A DNA stretch of 64,000 nucleotides from Ulva prolifera (taxonomy: Eukaryota > Chlorophyta > Ulvophyceae > Ulvales > Ulvaceae), in assembly GCA_023078555.1 (NCBI GenBank), contig CM041198.1, positions 1,266,856 through 1,330,855 on the forward strand. Direction: 5' to 3'. Below the pieces are notes generated by a model. That model searched no databases. It worked only from the letters and a program-made list of their open reading frames with translations, and had not been told where the DNA came from. Shown here one piece after another: positions 49,127 through 60,900 of the stretch. The first letter of the stretch is position 1. Each line of letters begins with the position of its first letter. Made by a program: the position numbers and the translations under genes.

Positions 49127-51812
49127 GTTCCTAGTAGCGACAGAAACTCTGGACCTGTGCGCCGAGATGTGGCATAACGCTGGAACTAGTTGTGTGAGCT
49201 TGCAAATATGTAAGGGCTGCACACACATAGGATAATTAACGCTAGCCACCGCACCTCAGGTCTTCTTCAGTGCCTGGCATGCCGCTCGGCTAGTAGCTCA
49301 GGCTTATGTCCCATTCAAACAAGCACGTCCCTGAGTCGCGTCCAGGCAAGGCTACCAGCGTATATTCATGGCCCAGGTAGATGCTGCTGGCCAAGTGTCA
49401 GCAGTCGCACAGATTCTAGCAATAGCTACAGCGATTCTTAGTGCACATGACCATGCATGGCTCAGCATGTCTGCCCTGAGCTGGCGATTCTGTGGCTGTG
49501 TTTGGGATTGGTGTGCTTGATCGAGATGCTTTGCGGTGTTTCTCAGTGTTCTGCATGCAGTGGCCCGACCTCGTGTCGACTGGTTGACTGCATTGCACCG
49601 GCGTCCACCAGTCCCTCATTTGACACCAAGCCAGATTGTCAACCTGAAGACAGCCAGCCATAGCAGATGGCTCAGATACAGCGGCCCTCTGTCTCGCAAC
49701 TGCGGCTGTGCCCACTTGCATCAGGTCAATCACATGCTTCCTAGCACCGACCGTTGGTTTTCCGATCGCGAGCATCAATGCACCAGTGTTGCTGCTGTCC
49801 CTTGCATGTTGACCAGCTTGTCGTCCTGGTCGCTGGCGCTTGTGAGTGATGGAATTGCCAAGCACATTGCAGCATCCTACCATAAGGCTTTCTGCCATAG
49901 GCGATATGCCCGTCGTTTGATGTTGTGTGAGCCATGAAAAATCACAGGATTCTTAACAAGAATGCCCGAGCACCTTGGCAGCAAATGAAAGCAACATCTG
50001 CTCCCATGACTTAGCGTACTGCTTACACCGTTGCGTGGTTTTTGTGCCTACGTCTTATGTCGGTGGTCTGCGTGGTCAGCGTGATGCTACTGTTGCTTGC
50101 TGATGCAACTGTTGGTGGCGAGGTGTGCGCTCTGCACAGCTACGGTGACTCGTGCACACCTGATGCAGGGCCATGGTGTGTTACTAGCATCCCCAAGCTA
50201 CCATCTACGGCATCAGTCTACAGTGTTTTAAATCGCTACCTTCCGCGGCGCAAGGGTTGACCAGCAGAGCATTTCGCTGGGACAGGAGATGCAGGCATGC
50301 TGGCGAACTCCTGGATTGTCACAGCAGAGGTATATGTCGAGGAATACAGGTCTCAATGGAAAACATGAACACGCAAGAGCTATTCAATCGCCTGTAAGAG
50401 CTACTCAAATCTGTATGGGGGTCTGGTATGGAAGGGCATGGAAGTGTGACCGACAAAGAATTGATGGGTGCTGTTCAATCCTAGCACAAAGCTGGTAGAG
50501 GCAGCGCTGGCCATCGGAGGTACTCGAACACGGGACACATACAGAGTGGGACTGAGCAGCTTTGAGATCCCGGGCACTTCTGGGTGTTGCAGTGCATAGC
50601 TGCTCTTTCGCGATCCGCGATGATGATGCCCTGGGAGAAGCCAGGTTGAGAAAGCAGCAACGCAAGTACAAATGGAATCCTAGAAATGAGGCATGGTATT
50701 TTTAGCCTGTGCTGAACATGTGAAAGCTTGCTTCTGAACTTGAGGGGACGCCTGCCACCTCAGTGACTCTGCCACGAAGCGGACGTCCTGCGAGAGGCGG
50801 ACACGGACCACTGGGGATGACAATTTCAGTTCATCTTCGTGGCTGAACACTATTTTTGGCAGACGGGGCAACGAATTTGAGGCCGCGCAACGCGCTCAAT
50901 GAGGCAGAGCACGGTGAATACGTACTGTAGCAAAGAATGATCAAGTGATCAATACGATCAGCATATAGCAGCGACGTAAGCCTGCGCCCGGTCTGTCACC
51001 GTGGATAAGGTTGCTCCGTTGTGTGCCAGTCGGAGCTTCGCGGAGCGTGCTATTTAGTGTCATGCGATATCAGTCCGAAGCGATCATGCCGGTGGCTTGA
51101 GTGCTTGAGAACAAACGTGTCACCCTTTCACCTACACAGCTCATATGTAGTGTGATGGGAAGGTGTAGATCATGTAGGAGGTACTAGGTAGATGGTTGGT
51201 GCGCGCTGCTGCGAGGTGCGGAGAAGTACAGTATCCATTGCAGACACCGTTGCCTGCCGCTTTACGTTTCGCACGAGTACATCGACCTGAAAACTAAACT
51301 GAATTAGCTCTTCTGCGACATACGCGCCCGTTTCATCTGGGCTGACGCACCAAATTACCATTTTGTGAGGACCAGCATAGGGCATGACGAGGACGTAATT
51401 TCATCAGCTAGTCACATCTCCGACTGAAGCTGCGGCAGGTAAGAAACATCAACCCATGATTATAACATAGCCGCTAAGTTGCCTGCTTGTGCACATTTCG
51501 CTCTGCATGGATTTGTATCACCGACATGGTCGCTCTTTCGCATCAAACTCGCGCAGCAATGCGCCGTAGCGTTTGTACGCATCCAGGAGGTAGAGGATGC
51601 TTGCGTGGGTGTATTACAGGATGCTTGCATCTAAACTTCTCCAGGAATCTGGGAATCCTGTTTCAGCGCATGCACAGCCCCGCGGTCAGCCTGCTGTCAG
51701 CTGATCAAACATGCAGGCTCGCGAATCGCCCTGCTGCACTCCCGGACACCAACAAAGACAACAGGCGCCCTCAATCCGACTGGGTGCCTCAGCAGTGACC
51801 CACGGTCTCGAG
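49127..51812. other. Unassigned stretch
   Basis: No supported gene. Minus-strand frames at 50871-50680 (LPKIVFSHEDELKLSSPVV) and 51385-51170 have protein-like composition and could be exons of one unplaced gene, but neither splice sites nor family could be fixed. The 3' UTR of SKI8 lies at the left end. Confidence 0.35.
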
Positions 51813-54615
51813 ATGCGGGTGGAGGTGCCGTGCTGTCCTGTAACGGAAGAGCCTTATGAAGTTGATGGCCCCAACCTGCCCCGCATCCTGCCATGCGGAC
51901 ACACCGTCTCCCATGCCGCCCTAGAACAGGCACGATACTTCCCACCGTGTCAGTCTCTCGTTAATCTTGTCTCCTCGGGCTTCGACATGTCTGTATCGCA
52001 TGGTCTGCCTGCATCCTACTGCTGCCGCACAATCACACTGAGTGCATCGTGCCACACATCCACCGCCCTTTTGCCATTGCAGATGACTCCACACGCTGTC
52101 GCTGTCGCTGTCGCTTTCATCCAGCAGCATGTGTGCACCAGTGGCGATGGCACATCGGGAGTGCCGCTGTGCACGCTTGCCTGTCCCACCAGGCACACAG
52201 GCCTTCTCCAAGCGTCGCAGAGACATGCGGCAGCCCACACCACCATGCCATCAACAACCCTCAGCGCATATACTGCCGTTTAGGGGCCATCATGGTGCTG
52301 TCGGTGCAAACCGCCTCAGAGATGGTCCTTGTCAACATGCACCGCACTGGCGCCTCGACCCCCTGCAGGCCCCTCAGTATCCAGTATTACCAGTTATTCG
52401 ATAACCGAGACGATGGAACGGCTTTAGGTCTATTACAGCATATAGTACTTGTAGTCATTTGGGCTACATGGTTACAATTTGTGCCCATAATGTAATTCCT
52501 GCCCCGCCACCACAGCATCCACCTCCACCAGCCGATGCAGCTGAGCCCTGATCCGCCACGCCTGCAGATCATCAGCTGCGAAGACACGTCCCGGCGCGCC
52601 TGCCCGATCGACCGGCAGCGCCTCAAACACACCCGCGCCGACGCCTACCCGACCAATTACACCATGACAGAGATCATCCGCAGCCTCCAGCCCCCCTCCG
52701 TAACCCCCCCTCCCGCCCGCCCGCCCTCACCCCCACCCCCCCCTCCCGCCGCCGTTGACACCTACGCACAGGACCATCTCCTTGCGGAGTATCTGCAGGC
52801 GGCGTGGAACGGTGAGAGTGACAGCAGCGACAGCCTTGGCGTGAGCACCGGCGCCCTGTGCGGCCTGGACGAGGCGATCGCGCTCGGCATCGGGTGCGAC
52901 ACTGCGGCGGCGGGGGCCGGGCGGCCGCCGCCGCCGCCGCCGGCGCGGGCGGCTTTCGCGCACCTGGACCGGCCGCCGCAGCCGCCGCTGGCCCTGGTGG
53001 ACGTGGTGCCGCCATCGCACCGTATGACGGCCGCGGCGTGGGCGGCGCTGGAGGGGTACTACAAGCTACCAGGGGATGCGGTGGTGGGCGGCCCCGCGGA
53101 GTGGGCGCCGCTCGGCAGCGACGGTGGCGGCGCCGCTACCTTCCATGGTGCGCTCCACCACATCTGCCCTCCGATGGTCTTCGGGCCTTCAATTGAATTC
53201 CATTCCCGAGCATTGACGGAGCCAGAACCCTGATTCGTGTCGCCTACGCGTGGAATTGTTGTCCGGCGGTATGAGGTGCCCGAAAATGCCCAGGAGGGAG
53301 GTCATAGCATTGGTGCAGCGATTAACCGTCCCGCTACTCCCTGAGCTGACCTAGGGCATCCCCCGACCCCTACCGCTGTATGCGCTGCCGTTCCACAGGC
53401 GGCCGCTCATCCTCTTCGTTGCGTCTGGTCACGCGTGCGCCCGATCAGCGTCTCCCACATCCGCAACAATCCCTTTGCCTGACCCTCGATCTGGCGCGAC
53501 AGGCGTGCTGTGCTGCGCAGGTCACCTGTGCGGCCCCGGCGCCCCCGCGCACGTCGCGCTGTGCTGCGCCGCCTCCCTCTCCTCCGGCCGCTACTTCCAG
53601 CAGAACCTCAGCATCGACAGCTTTGCGGTGGCCGCGGGCGCGGACGACGCGGAGGTGCGCGCCGCCGTCGTGCCGCACGTCGCGCTGCAGCTGCTGCCGG
53701 ACGCGCGGCCGCTGCTGCCGCGGCTGCGCGGCTTCTTCACGCGGCCGGACGGCGCCGCGGCCGGGCGGGAGCGGCTCTGGCTCGCGTACGAGGCGGATCC
53801 GAAGGGGGGGTGCCTTGCGGCGTACCTCGACACGCAGCCGACGAGCGCGATGCCGACGAAAGCCACGGTGCGGGACCCCGCATCGGCGCCTGACACGCAC
53901 CGGGCAACGGTGACGGACCGAATCCACCAGACCTCTGGTTGCAGATCCGCTCAGGGTACTGACACTGCGGCCGCACGGCCATGCGCGGCGATGCATCACA
54001 ACACGCACGCGCCGTCTGCAGCTCGCTGTGGCTTGGGTGTGCTGTGGCCCAGGTGCACTGGCCCATGTGCTGCCTGCTGTCCCTGCAGTGCTGCCTGCCT
54101 CCCGGTCTTCCTCTACAGCGTATCACAGCATGCAGGTGCGCATGCTACACCAGCTGGCCAGCGCCCTCGAAGCGATGCACCGCCACCACTTTGCCACCCC
54201 GGTCCTCCACCCCCTCTCCCTCGCCTCCATCCACCTCTCCGCCCCCGGCACCCCCGCCGCGGCTGCCTGCATCCTCCCATACGCGCACAACCCCTCCAGC
54301 AAGGGCTCTACGCTGTCCCCCGTCATCTCGATGCTCGAGGCGCTGTGCGTGCCGCCCGAGGCGTCCGCGACGACGGGGCTGATGAACGAGGCGAAGGGGG
54401 ACGTGTGGCGGGTGGCCGCGGTGGCGGTGGTGTGCATTGCGGGGGGCCTGGTTTTCGAGTGCATGGACGATGCGGTCTCGGGGGAGGGCTCGGTGATTGA
54501 AGCGGCACTGTTGAGCCTCACGCAGCGGAGCGACGACCGCCGCGTGCCGTCCAGCCTCGCGACTATCCTCCACGTGCGCTACCTGCCTACCCAGTGTCCA
54601 CCTGCTGCGGCCTAA
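51813..54615 (+). CDS. RING-like/pseudokinase fusion protein (KEG-like layout)
   Basis: Exons: 51813 to about 51928, about 52544-53147, 53521-53867 and 54136-54615. The first join is uncertain; the others match in phase. The N-terminus VEVPCCPVTEEPY, RILPCGHTVSHAAL and, after the splice, ACPIDRQRL and PTNYTMTEIIR follow a RING frame, but several zinc ligands are replaced (CPVT, CGHTVSHAA), so it may be degenerate or U-box-like. A Pro-rich linker and an acidic segment follow. From exon 3 a kinase fold is traceable: hinge RLWLAYEADPKGGCLAAYL, helix E LHQLASALEAMHRHHF, catalytic loop position VLHPLSLASIHL (no HRD Asp), no DFG, and helix F GDVWRVAAVAVVCIAGGLVF. It is therefore probably inactive as a kinase. 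The order resembles plant KEEP ON GOING. A GTGCGC donor before the stop leaves open further 3' exons. Confidence 0.6.
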
Positions 54616-57600
54616 TTCCTCCCTGCCTCTCCAGCAACCGACGCGCTGCCTCTCACGCACCTCTGCCTCTCCGCTCTCCGTCGCCCCTGCCTCTTCGAAA
54701 GACACCTGTTTTGGTGGCAGTTGAGCTGCATGTGATCGAGCGCTGGGATGTGCTGTGGTCGTGCTCCGGCGTGTGTGGTGGCTTTAAAAGGGTTTTTTTT
54801 TATGCTGTTGTGGGTTCGGTAAGATCTCTACCACGCTGCGAGCCAGCTGGCGCTGCCGCCGGCAGCCGCCGGCACGCTCGCAGGCAGCATGGGCAAGGGG
54901 CACCTGGCCAGCGTGCTGCATTCCATGCACCAAACCCGCGATCCCGGATGCCATCTAGGGTGTGTGTAATGCAATGGCAGACAGAATCAGGATTTGGCCA
55001 TGGCCTCGTCGGATCTGGACGGCTCAGGATAGCCGGGGCCACATGCCCAGGGTGGAAAACACGCAGAACCCCCCCTGTAGACGATCGTATGCAATTTTCA
55101 AGGCCTCCTCCTGTGCTAAGCGAGGTGGTCATGCATTGTGTGTTGCAGCCGGTGCCCGGCTAAATCGTTCCTGAGTATGGCAGACCAAGCGGGGCGTGTG
55201 TATACAGGGGTGTCTGCATCGCGATCCGAGTCGGCGGTGGACGGCATCGAGGCTACAGGGGGCCCTCCTTGCGGACGCCATCGACCTGCTCGACCTCGCC
55301 TGATGTGCTGACAGATGAACATCCGCCGGTGAGTCTGATCACACCTCCTGGCCTCAGGGTACCTCGCCATCCCTGAGCAGATCTTGATGCGCGGATGAGT
55401 ATGGCAGCACCACGATCCACATGCATGTATAAACGACAGCGAGGTAGGAGTCCCCCCCCCCGGAGAACGGGGCAGCATGCACACTTTCCTCCACACAACC
55501 TCTGGCCACGGGAGCGGGGGTGTCTGGAATGGGTGAGGGGGCGGCCTCATGCCCGCAAGGCGCCCTCTCACCCTCTGCCAGGTGACGAGGCGGCCATCCG
55601 GGCCGAATGTCGGCCGCACGTGCGTGTGGTTGTCACCAGGACAAATCGGCGTACGTGTGTAAGTGTGTGTTTGGCGTTGAGCCACCGCACGCGAGGCCGG
55701 CGCCTCCGCGGCGCATCACCACCAAGTGTGTGCACCACGGGGCACATTCCATCACTGCAAGTCCCCTTCTAGCCACGTCTGTGTCGATGGACTGCCGAGT
55801 GGTGATGCGAAGAGCGCTCGCATGCTCTCCGCATGGTATCGCATCGGCCGCAGCGAGCCGGCGCCCCTCTCCGCCGCTGTGGCTGCACCAGAAGCACAGC
55901 ACACACAGCACGCACAGAGTGCCCGAGGGGCTCGCGGAGAGGCGATCGCGGGAGCGATGGCTGGTTTTGCAGCGGCGCCGCAGGCTGAAGACGCTGTGTG
56001 GTCGTTGCGGCGCTGAGAAGCGCTGGTGCTCCCGGCACCGCAGGAGGATGCCCGTGGTGAGAGGGTGGAAGGTCTCGTTTGCACATGGTGGCATGGACCG
56101 CGTTTCCTGCAGCATCGGCCGCTTCGAGACAAGCCCGTGTCAGTGTCGAATTGCGATCTAGTCAGAAGCCTTTGTCAGAGTCGAGTTGCATGAAGATGGT
56201 GGTGTCGTAGCACAGCACGTCACAGCACAGCAGAATGCGCTTCAGTCAATCAGCCTATCTGCCAGAGGCTCTGGTGGTGATGCGAGCACCTGCAGCTGGG
56301 CTGTTGAATGCACGCTTTCTGTGGTGGCAGGTTTCAGTTATGCCATGAGTATGTGTACTCTGTTTTGCTTGATTGGATTCCTATTTTTCCAGTGATTTTC
56401 TGATTCATTCCAGCTGGACCAGTGTCCGTGCGACCCGCACAAACCTCCATTCGGTTGAGAACAAGCGTTGATGGCCTCTCACCAGGTCAGCTATGGTGAG
56501 CAGATATGCTCTGGGCTGTGCAACTGCAATTTAGATCTAGATGCACAGCATCGTTTTGTGTCTCTGGCCCTGCTCTGCCGGCGCTCAGAGTCGGGGATTT
56601 TGCAACGGCCTTGTCACAGGCGCTTGGCTGGGCTAAACAGTCAGGTTCGCCAGGATGGTCATGCTATGTCGCAAAGGACATGTATGCAGTATGGCAATGT
56701 GTATCAAGAGTGCGTGAGATTTTGGAACTTCTGATGACTGAATGAAGTACGGCCGTGATTTGTAAATATGCTGGAGTGCCCAACCGCTTTGGAGTTTTTT
56801 ACCACTGAGTCGCCGGCGTCGCACATATCATATGTGACAGATGAGAAGTCACATGAACGAACTGCATTGGCAAGCAATAGTGGCGCATCCGCTAAGGCTT
56901 TCACGGTCAGCATGCTGGTTCCTCCTGCCTTTGTCCCCCTCCAGTCTCTCGTGCAATGGCCGCATGCTGCTGTGCTGCCGGTGGCGCAGCTTCACTACCA
57001 GTCACGGGCGTCATCATGGGTCTGGCGCTGCGCTGGTGATGTCTAAAACGGTGACAGATGGCCTGGAGAGCAGCCAGGCAGGACCGTTGAAAGCCTGCAT
57101 CCCTGTCTCACCTCTCCTTGCGCAGTGAACCTCTGTTGTTACCACAGAGTAAGCTTCCAATCACACAGACCCTTTCTAGACAAACACAATTTACAGTCTT
57201 GTGGGCAAGTCTGGTGTGTATGACCGCATGCCCTACACTGCTGTCTCCCTCTGCCTTTCTGCCATCACGGTGCTCAGATCAGGGCCACATGATGCAGCCT
57301 GTCACGTGGGCCAATACTCTGTGCAAAGTGAGGAGTGGCCATGTGAGCATCCGGGATGCACGGCCAAGCCTGGAACTCTCATGCAGAGCCTTGCACCCGT
57401 GCTTGGCAGAGACCTCGGCGCCACTGTCTCAGTCCTCTCGAAGCTGTGAGTCGAGCTCTGACTGAATCAGCAGCGCCCGCTCGCACACTGACACCGTCGT
57501 CTGGTGCCTTCACCCCATCTCACAAGAAAAGCACTGTATGAAAGCATGCATGCACCATCTTTCGACATGTTCTTGGGCCTCATCCGTGTGATTCTTACCC

Positions 57601-57922
57601 AAAACACGACCACAGCCACACGCCCAGGTACTCATCGCGAGTCCAGTCAGCATGACACCATATCGTGCCACCTGTACCACGCAACAGCTCAACTGCCCAG
57701 GCCAGTTCTCGTGGCCACCATGCTTGTTCTCCCCCACGTCAATGTGATCACCCCCGGGGCAGACATCCCGTGATCATGGCAAGACATCACCTGGAACTGT
57801 CATCGCAATCATCTCCATGCCAACGCACAGCATGGAGCGGCGGTCCAGCACCCTCGGGACACTTCTGGCTGACCCGGCTTGCCAGCGTTACCTCAAGCAA
57901 ACACACATCGACACGCTAGAGC
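54616..57922. other. Unassigned stretch between convergent genes
   Basis: No supported gene. A good donor (GTGAGT) at 55329 and an acceptor at 55581 suggest exons, perhaps a 3' continuation of the RING/pseudokinase gene, but I see no ankyrin or HERC2-like repeat. A copy of the dispersed repeat lies at 55065-55133. Confidence 0.4.
55065..55133 (+). repeat. Dispersed repeat, copy 2
   Basis: AGAACCCCCCCTG, GACGATCGTATGCAA and CTGTGCTAAGCGAGGTGGTC correspond in order to 33003-33078 with scattered substitutions. Confidence 0.6.
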
Positions 57923-60900
57923 TCAGATGAGGGAGCCGCTGCTCATCGCTACAGAAGCCCCCCTCTGCATCGGGGACCCCCCCCCAACGCCGCCGTCGGC
58001 GCGCCCGCTCGCGGCCTGCAGGTGTGCCGTCTGCGCACTCATCGCGGCGCTGGTGGCGGCGCTGGAGGTGCGGCTGGGCGGCGCGTGCGCCCACGCGGCG
58101 CGCAGCGCGGCCATCGCCTCGTCGTCCGCGAGGCGGCCGCCCCAGAACACCCGCCCGACCTTCGCGCACGTCGCCTCGGTGACGCCCCCAAACCACGGCT
58201 GCATCGCCGTGTGCTCCTGCACCCACTCCGCACGTCTGTGACGCTGCTTCAGAGGCATTCGGGCCTGCCCCTATGTGTACTTTATGCCATATAGCCATGC
58301 TTGTGTGTCTTTCGCATGCACAGATAGCTCGGCTGAGTTCGTGTACGGCATTCTCTTCTTGCCGCAAGCATACACGCTCATGTAGTAAGGTGTTCTTAAC
58401 GAAGGCACGACTTCATGCACTTGCATGCGCGTAGCCACACTCCCGGGCTTTGATCATTCCGCTTGCATGCGTTACGGTGTCTAAGGCCGTGGGGTCAGTT
58501 GTGAGGCCGACGGTGCGGAGAGGAAATGCAGTGAGGAACGCACACCTTGACACCCAGGCACGCCCGGTCGACAAACAGCCGTTTGCACACGTAGCCATTC
58601 GTCGGCAGGAACGAAAACGCGGCCAGCATGCGGCAGTGCGCGGCGTTCTCCCACGACGCGACGAAGCCGCGGCTGTCGGTGGTGACGTCGTGGAGTGTCT
58701 GGAGGGGGTTCTCGGGGTGCGCCGCGGAGCGCGTGCACGGCATGCACAGCACGCGCAGCAGGCCGACGGCGGTGGAGAGGGCCGCAAGCAGCGCCGCGAG
58801 GCGCCCCGCCTCCCGCGCGCTCGCCGGCCCGGGGGAGGTCTCGTCAAATTCTGCACAGCACGCAGCACGGCATGGGTGACATGAGGGTTGAGTGGTGAGA
58901 CATGGCTGGCGGCAGATGGCAACGCGATAGCGGGCTTGCACGCGGCGCGCGCTGCGCGTTTGCTACAAGCATGAAGTGTGGAGGCAGGCTGGCACCGCGG
59001 GAGCAGCATGCGATACCAATACAGGAACAACAAGTGCGGCGTGCGTGTGCCCTACTTGAGCCGAATTTCTCATGGACGTACCTGTATCACAGTTTGACAC
59101 GTGTGCACTGGCGCTGATGTGGCACGCACGCATGCTGCCGCAGCGTCTGCACGCCCAACGGAGACCGAAGTACCCCCGCCCCAAAAAATGAACAGCGGAT
59201 GCCAGCCGCAGAATGCAGCACTGGAATGATCTGCCAGCATTGGACAGGAGCGGGTAGCTCAAACCAAATTTTAACTTTAAAAAAGGCGGGCGTGTAGAGG
59301 TACAACCCCTCGCCCGCCACATGGGTCTCATGTGGCTCTATCGTTATATGACTGGTCGATCGCGGGATTGACAAGGCGCTGTGAGGAGGCCGGCGCACCG
59401 AGGCGGAATTGGCCGGTGGAGGCGCTGCAGGCGACGAACGCCCAGCCGCTGCCCCCGCAGAACACCTTCTCCTGTGACCGCTTCACGCCCGCGCCCATGC
59501 GCACCACGCTCGAGTAGCCACGCGACGCCGGGTCTGCACACACGGAGGCGTCGTTGCGCGTCACCCACGCCACGCTGTGTTGACGCATGCATGAGCCACA
59601 TGCATTACTGCCGCGTGCGCCACGCTGCGTCGCCATGTTGCGTCAGCGTACGCAGACGCGCAGCTGCTGCAGCGGGGCGATGCAGCGGAGAGGCCACTAC
59701 GCGGTGCGTCAGCTTTTCGAGCAGGTACATCAAAGCAGGGCAGGCTGAGCTCGCGGTGAGCGATACAAACGGACAGCGGTACTCCCAGTCGAAGCAGCCC
59801 ACCCCCCCCTTCCCCGAACAGCGGATGCAGCTGAATGGATCGCATGAGGTGCGCTGCTCGCCCATGGGGCACGCCAACACTGCAACGCAGCACTGCTGTC
59901 TGTGCTCACAGAGCAGGGCCGGGGCGGACGCTTGGGCTCGCAAAATAGGCCCACAATCATCGTGAGGGGCCAGAGAGAGGCTACATATGGAAGGCAATTT
60001 GTGAAGCAAAGTAAACTAAATCTGGGTTTACTGAGCCGTATCCTGAAGAGGTGTGAGACGCAGTCCGTGGGAGGCCCACCTGAGCTACTCATGCGGGGAT
60101 CCTCCAGCACCACCAGCCGCCACTCGAGGCGCCCAGGGTCCGCCGGAGTCTGGGCGACCGGGTTCGCAAGCTTCTGCCCCCGCCACCGCCCTGCAGAGCA
60201 TGCCTGGTACTCAAGGACAGTCACTGATTCATGTGGCGCCTCCCGCCGCTAGCATCTGCCGGGCGACGCGGACGGCAGCGCCATGCGTTGCGATATCGGA
60301 TGCCTCCGTGGCAGCCGGTCTCTATAGCAAACACGCCCCCGCGGTCGCCACGGTTCATATCTGCTACCTTTCACATGCGACACCCTTGCAGCTGTGAGCC
60401 GGCCGCCAGGCTGTGTCGTGCCTACCTCCCGTGTCTACCGGTGTCTACCGGTGCCTTGTATCTGCCTCCCGTGTCGGATGCCTTTGGCGCGACGCAGCCG
60501 CCGGAGGACGCGAGGCGGCCGCATGGGCTTCGCGGCCGTGGGCCAGCCAGGGCCCAATTCGACGTCAAACGCCATGGTCTCACAGGTGTTCAGGTTATGC
60601 ATGTCATGGCACCAGGCTTGGAGTCACCATAACTGGTCAGGTGATTTGACAGCTGCAGTGCATCTGCGTGGATCAGTGGGCGGGGCCGCGAGACATACGT
60701 CGAGACAATCCAAGAGACCTGCTCCCTATAAGGGCTCCTCCCAGGCATGTTGAACCTCATACACCCAGTGCTTAGACCAGCAGCCTCACGACCCTCCCAA
60801 CATGACACTGCCGGAATCCGAGCACATGAAACCGGTGATCACAGGTCACACCACAATCAGGTGTCCGGATTTCCTTTGTACTCTGCCCCAGAAACGCATG

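Noticed and set aside
53475..54500. A 341-residue plus-strand frame taken as one uninterrupted gene
   Set aside because: Its second half reads in a different frame from the kinase-fold exon at 54136; the phase-matched splice 53867 to 54136 explains the coding better.
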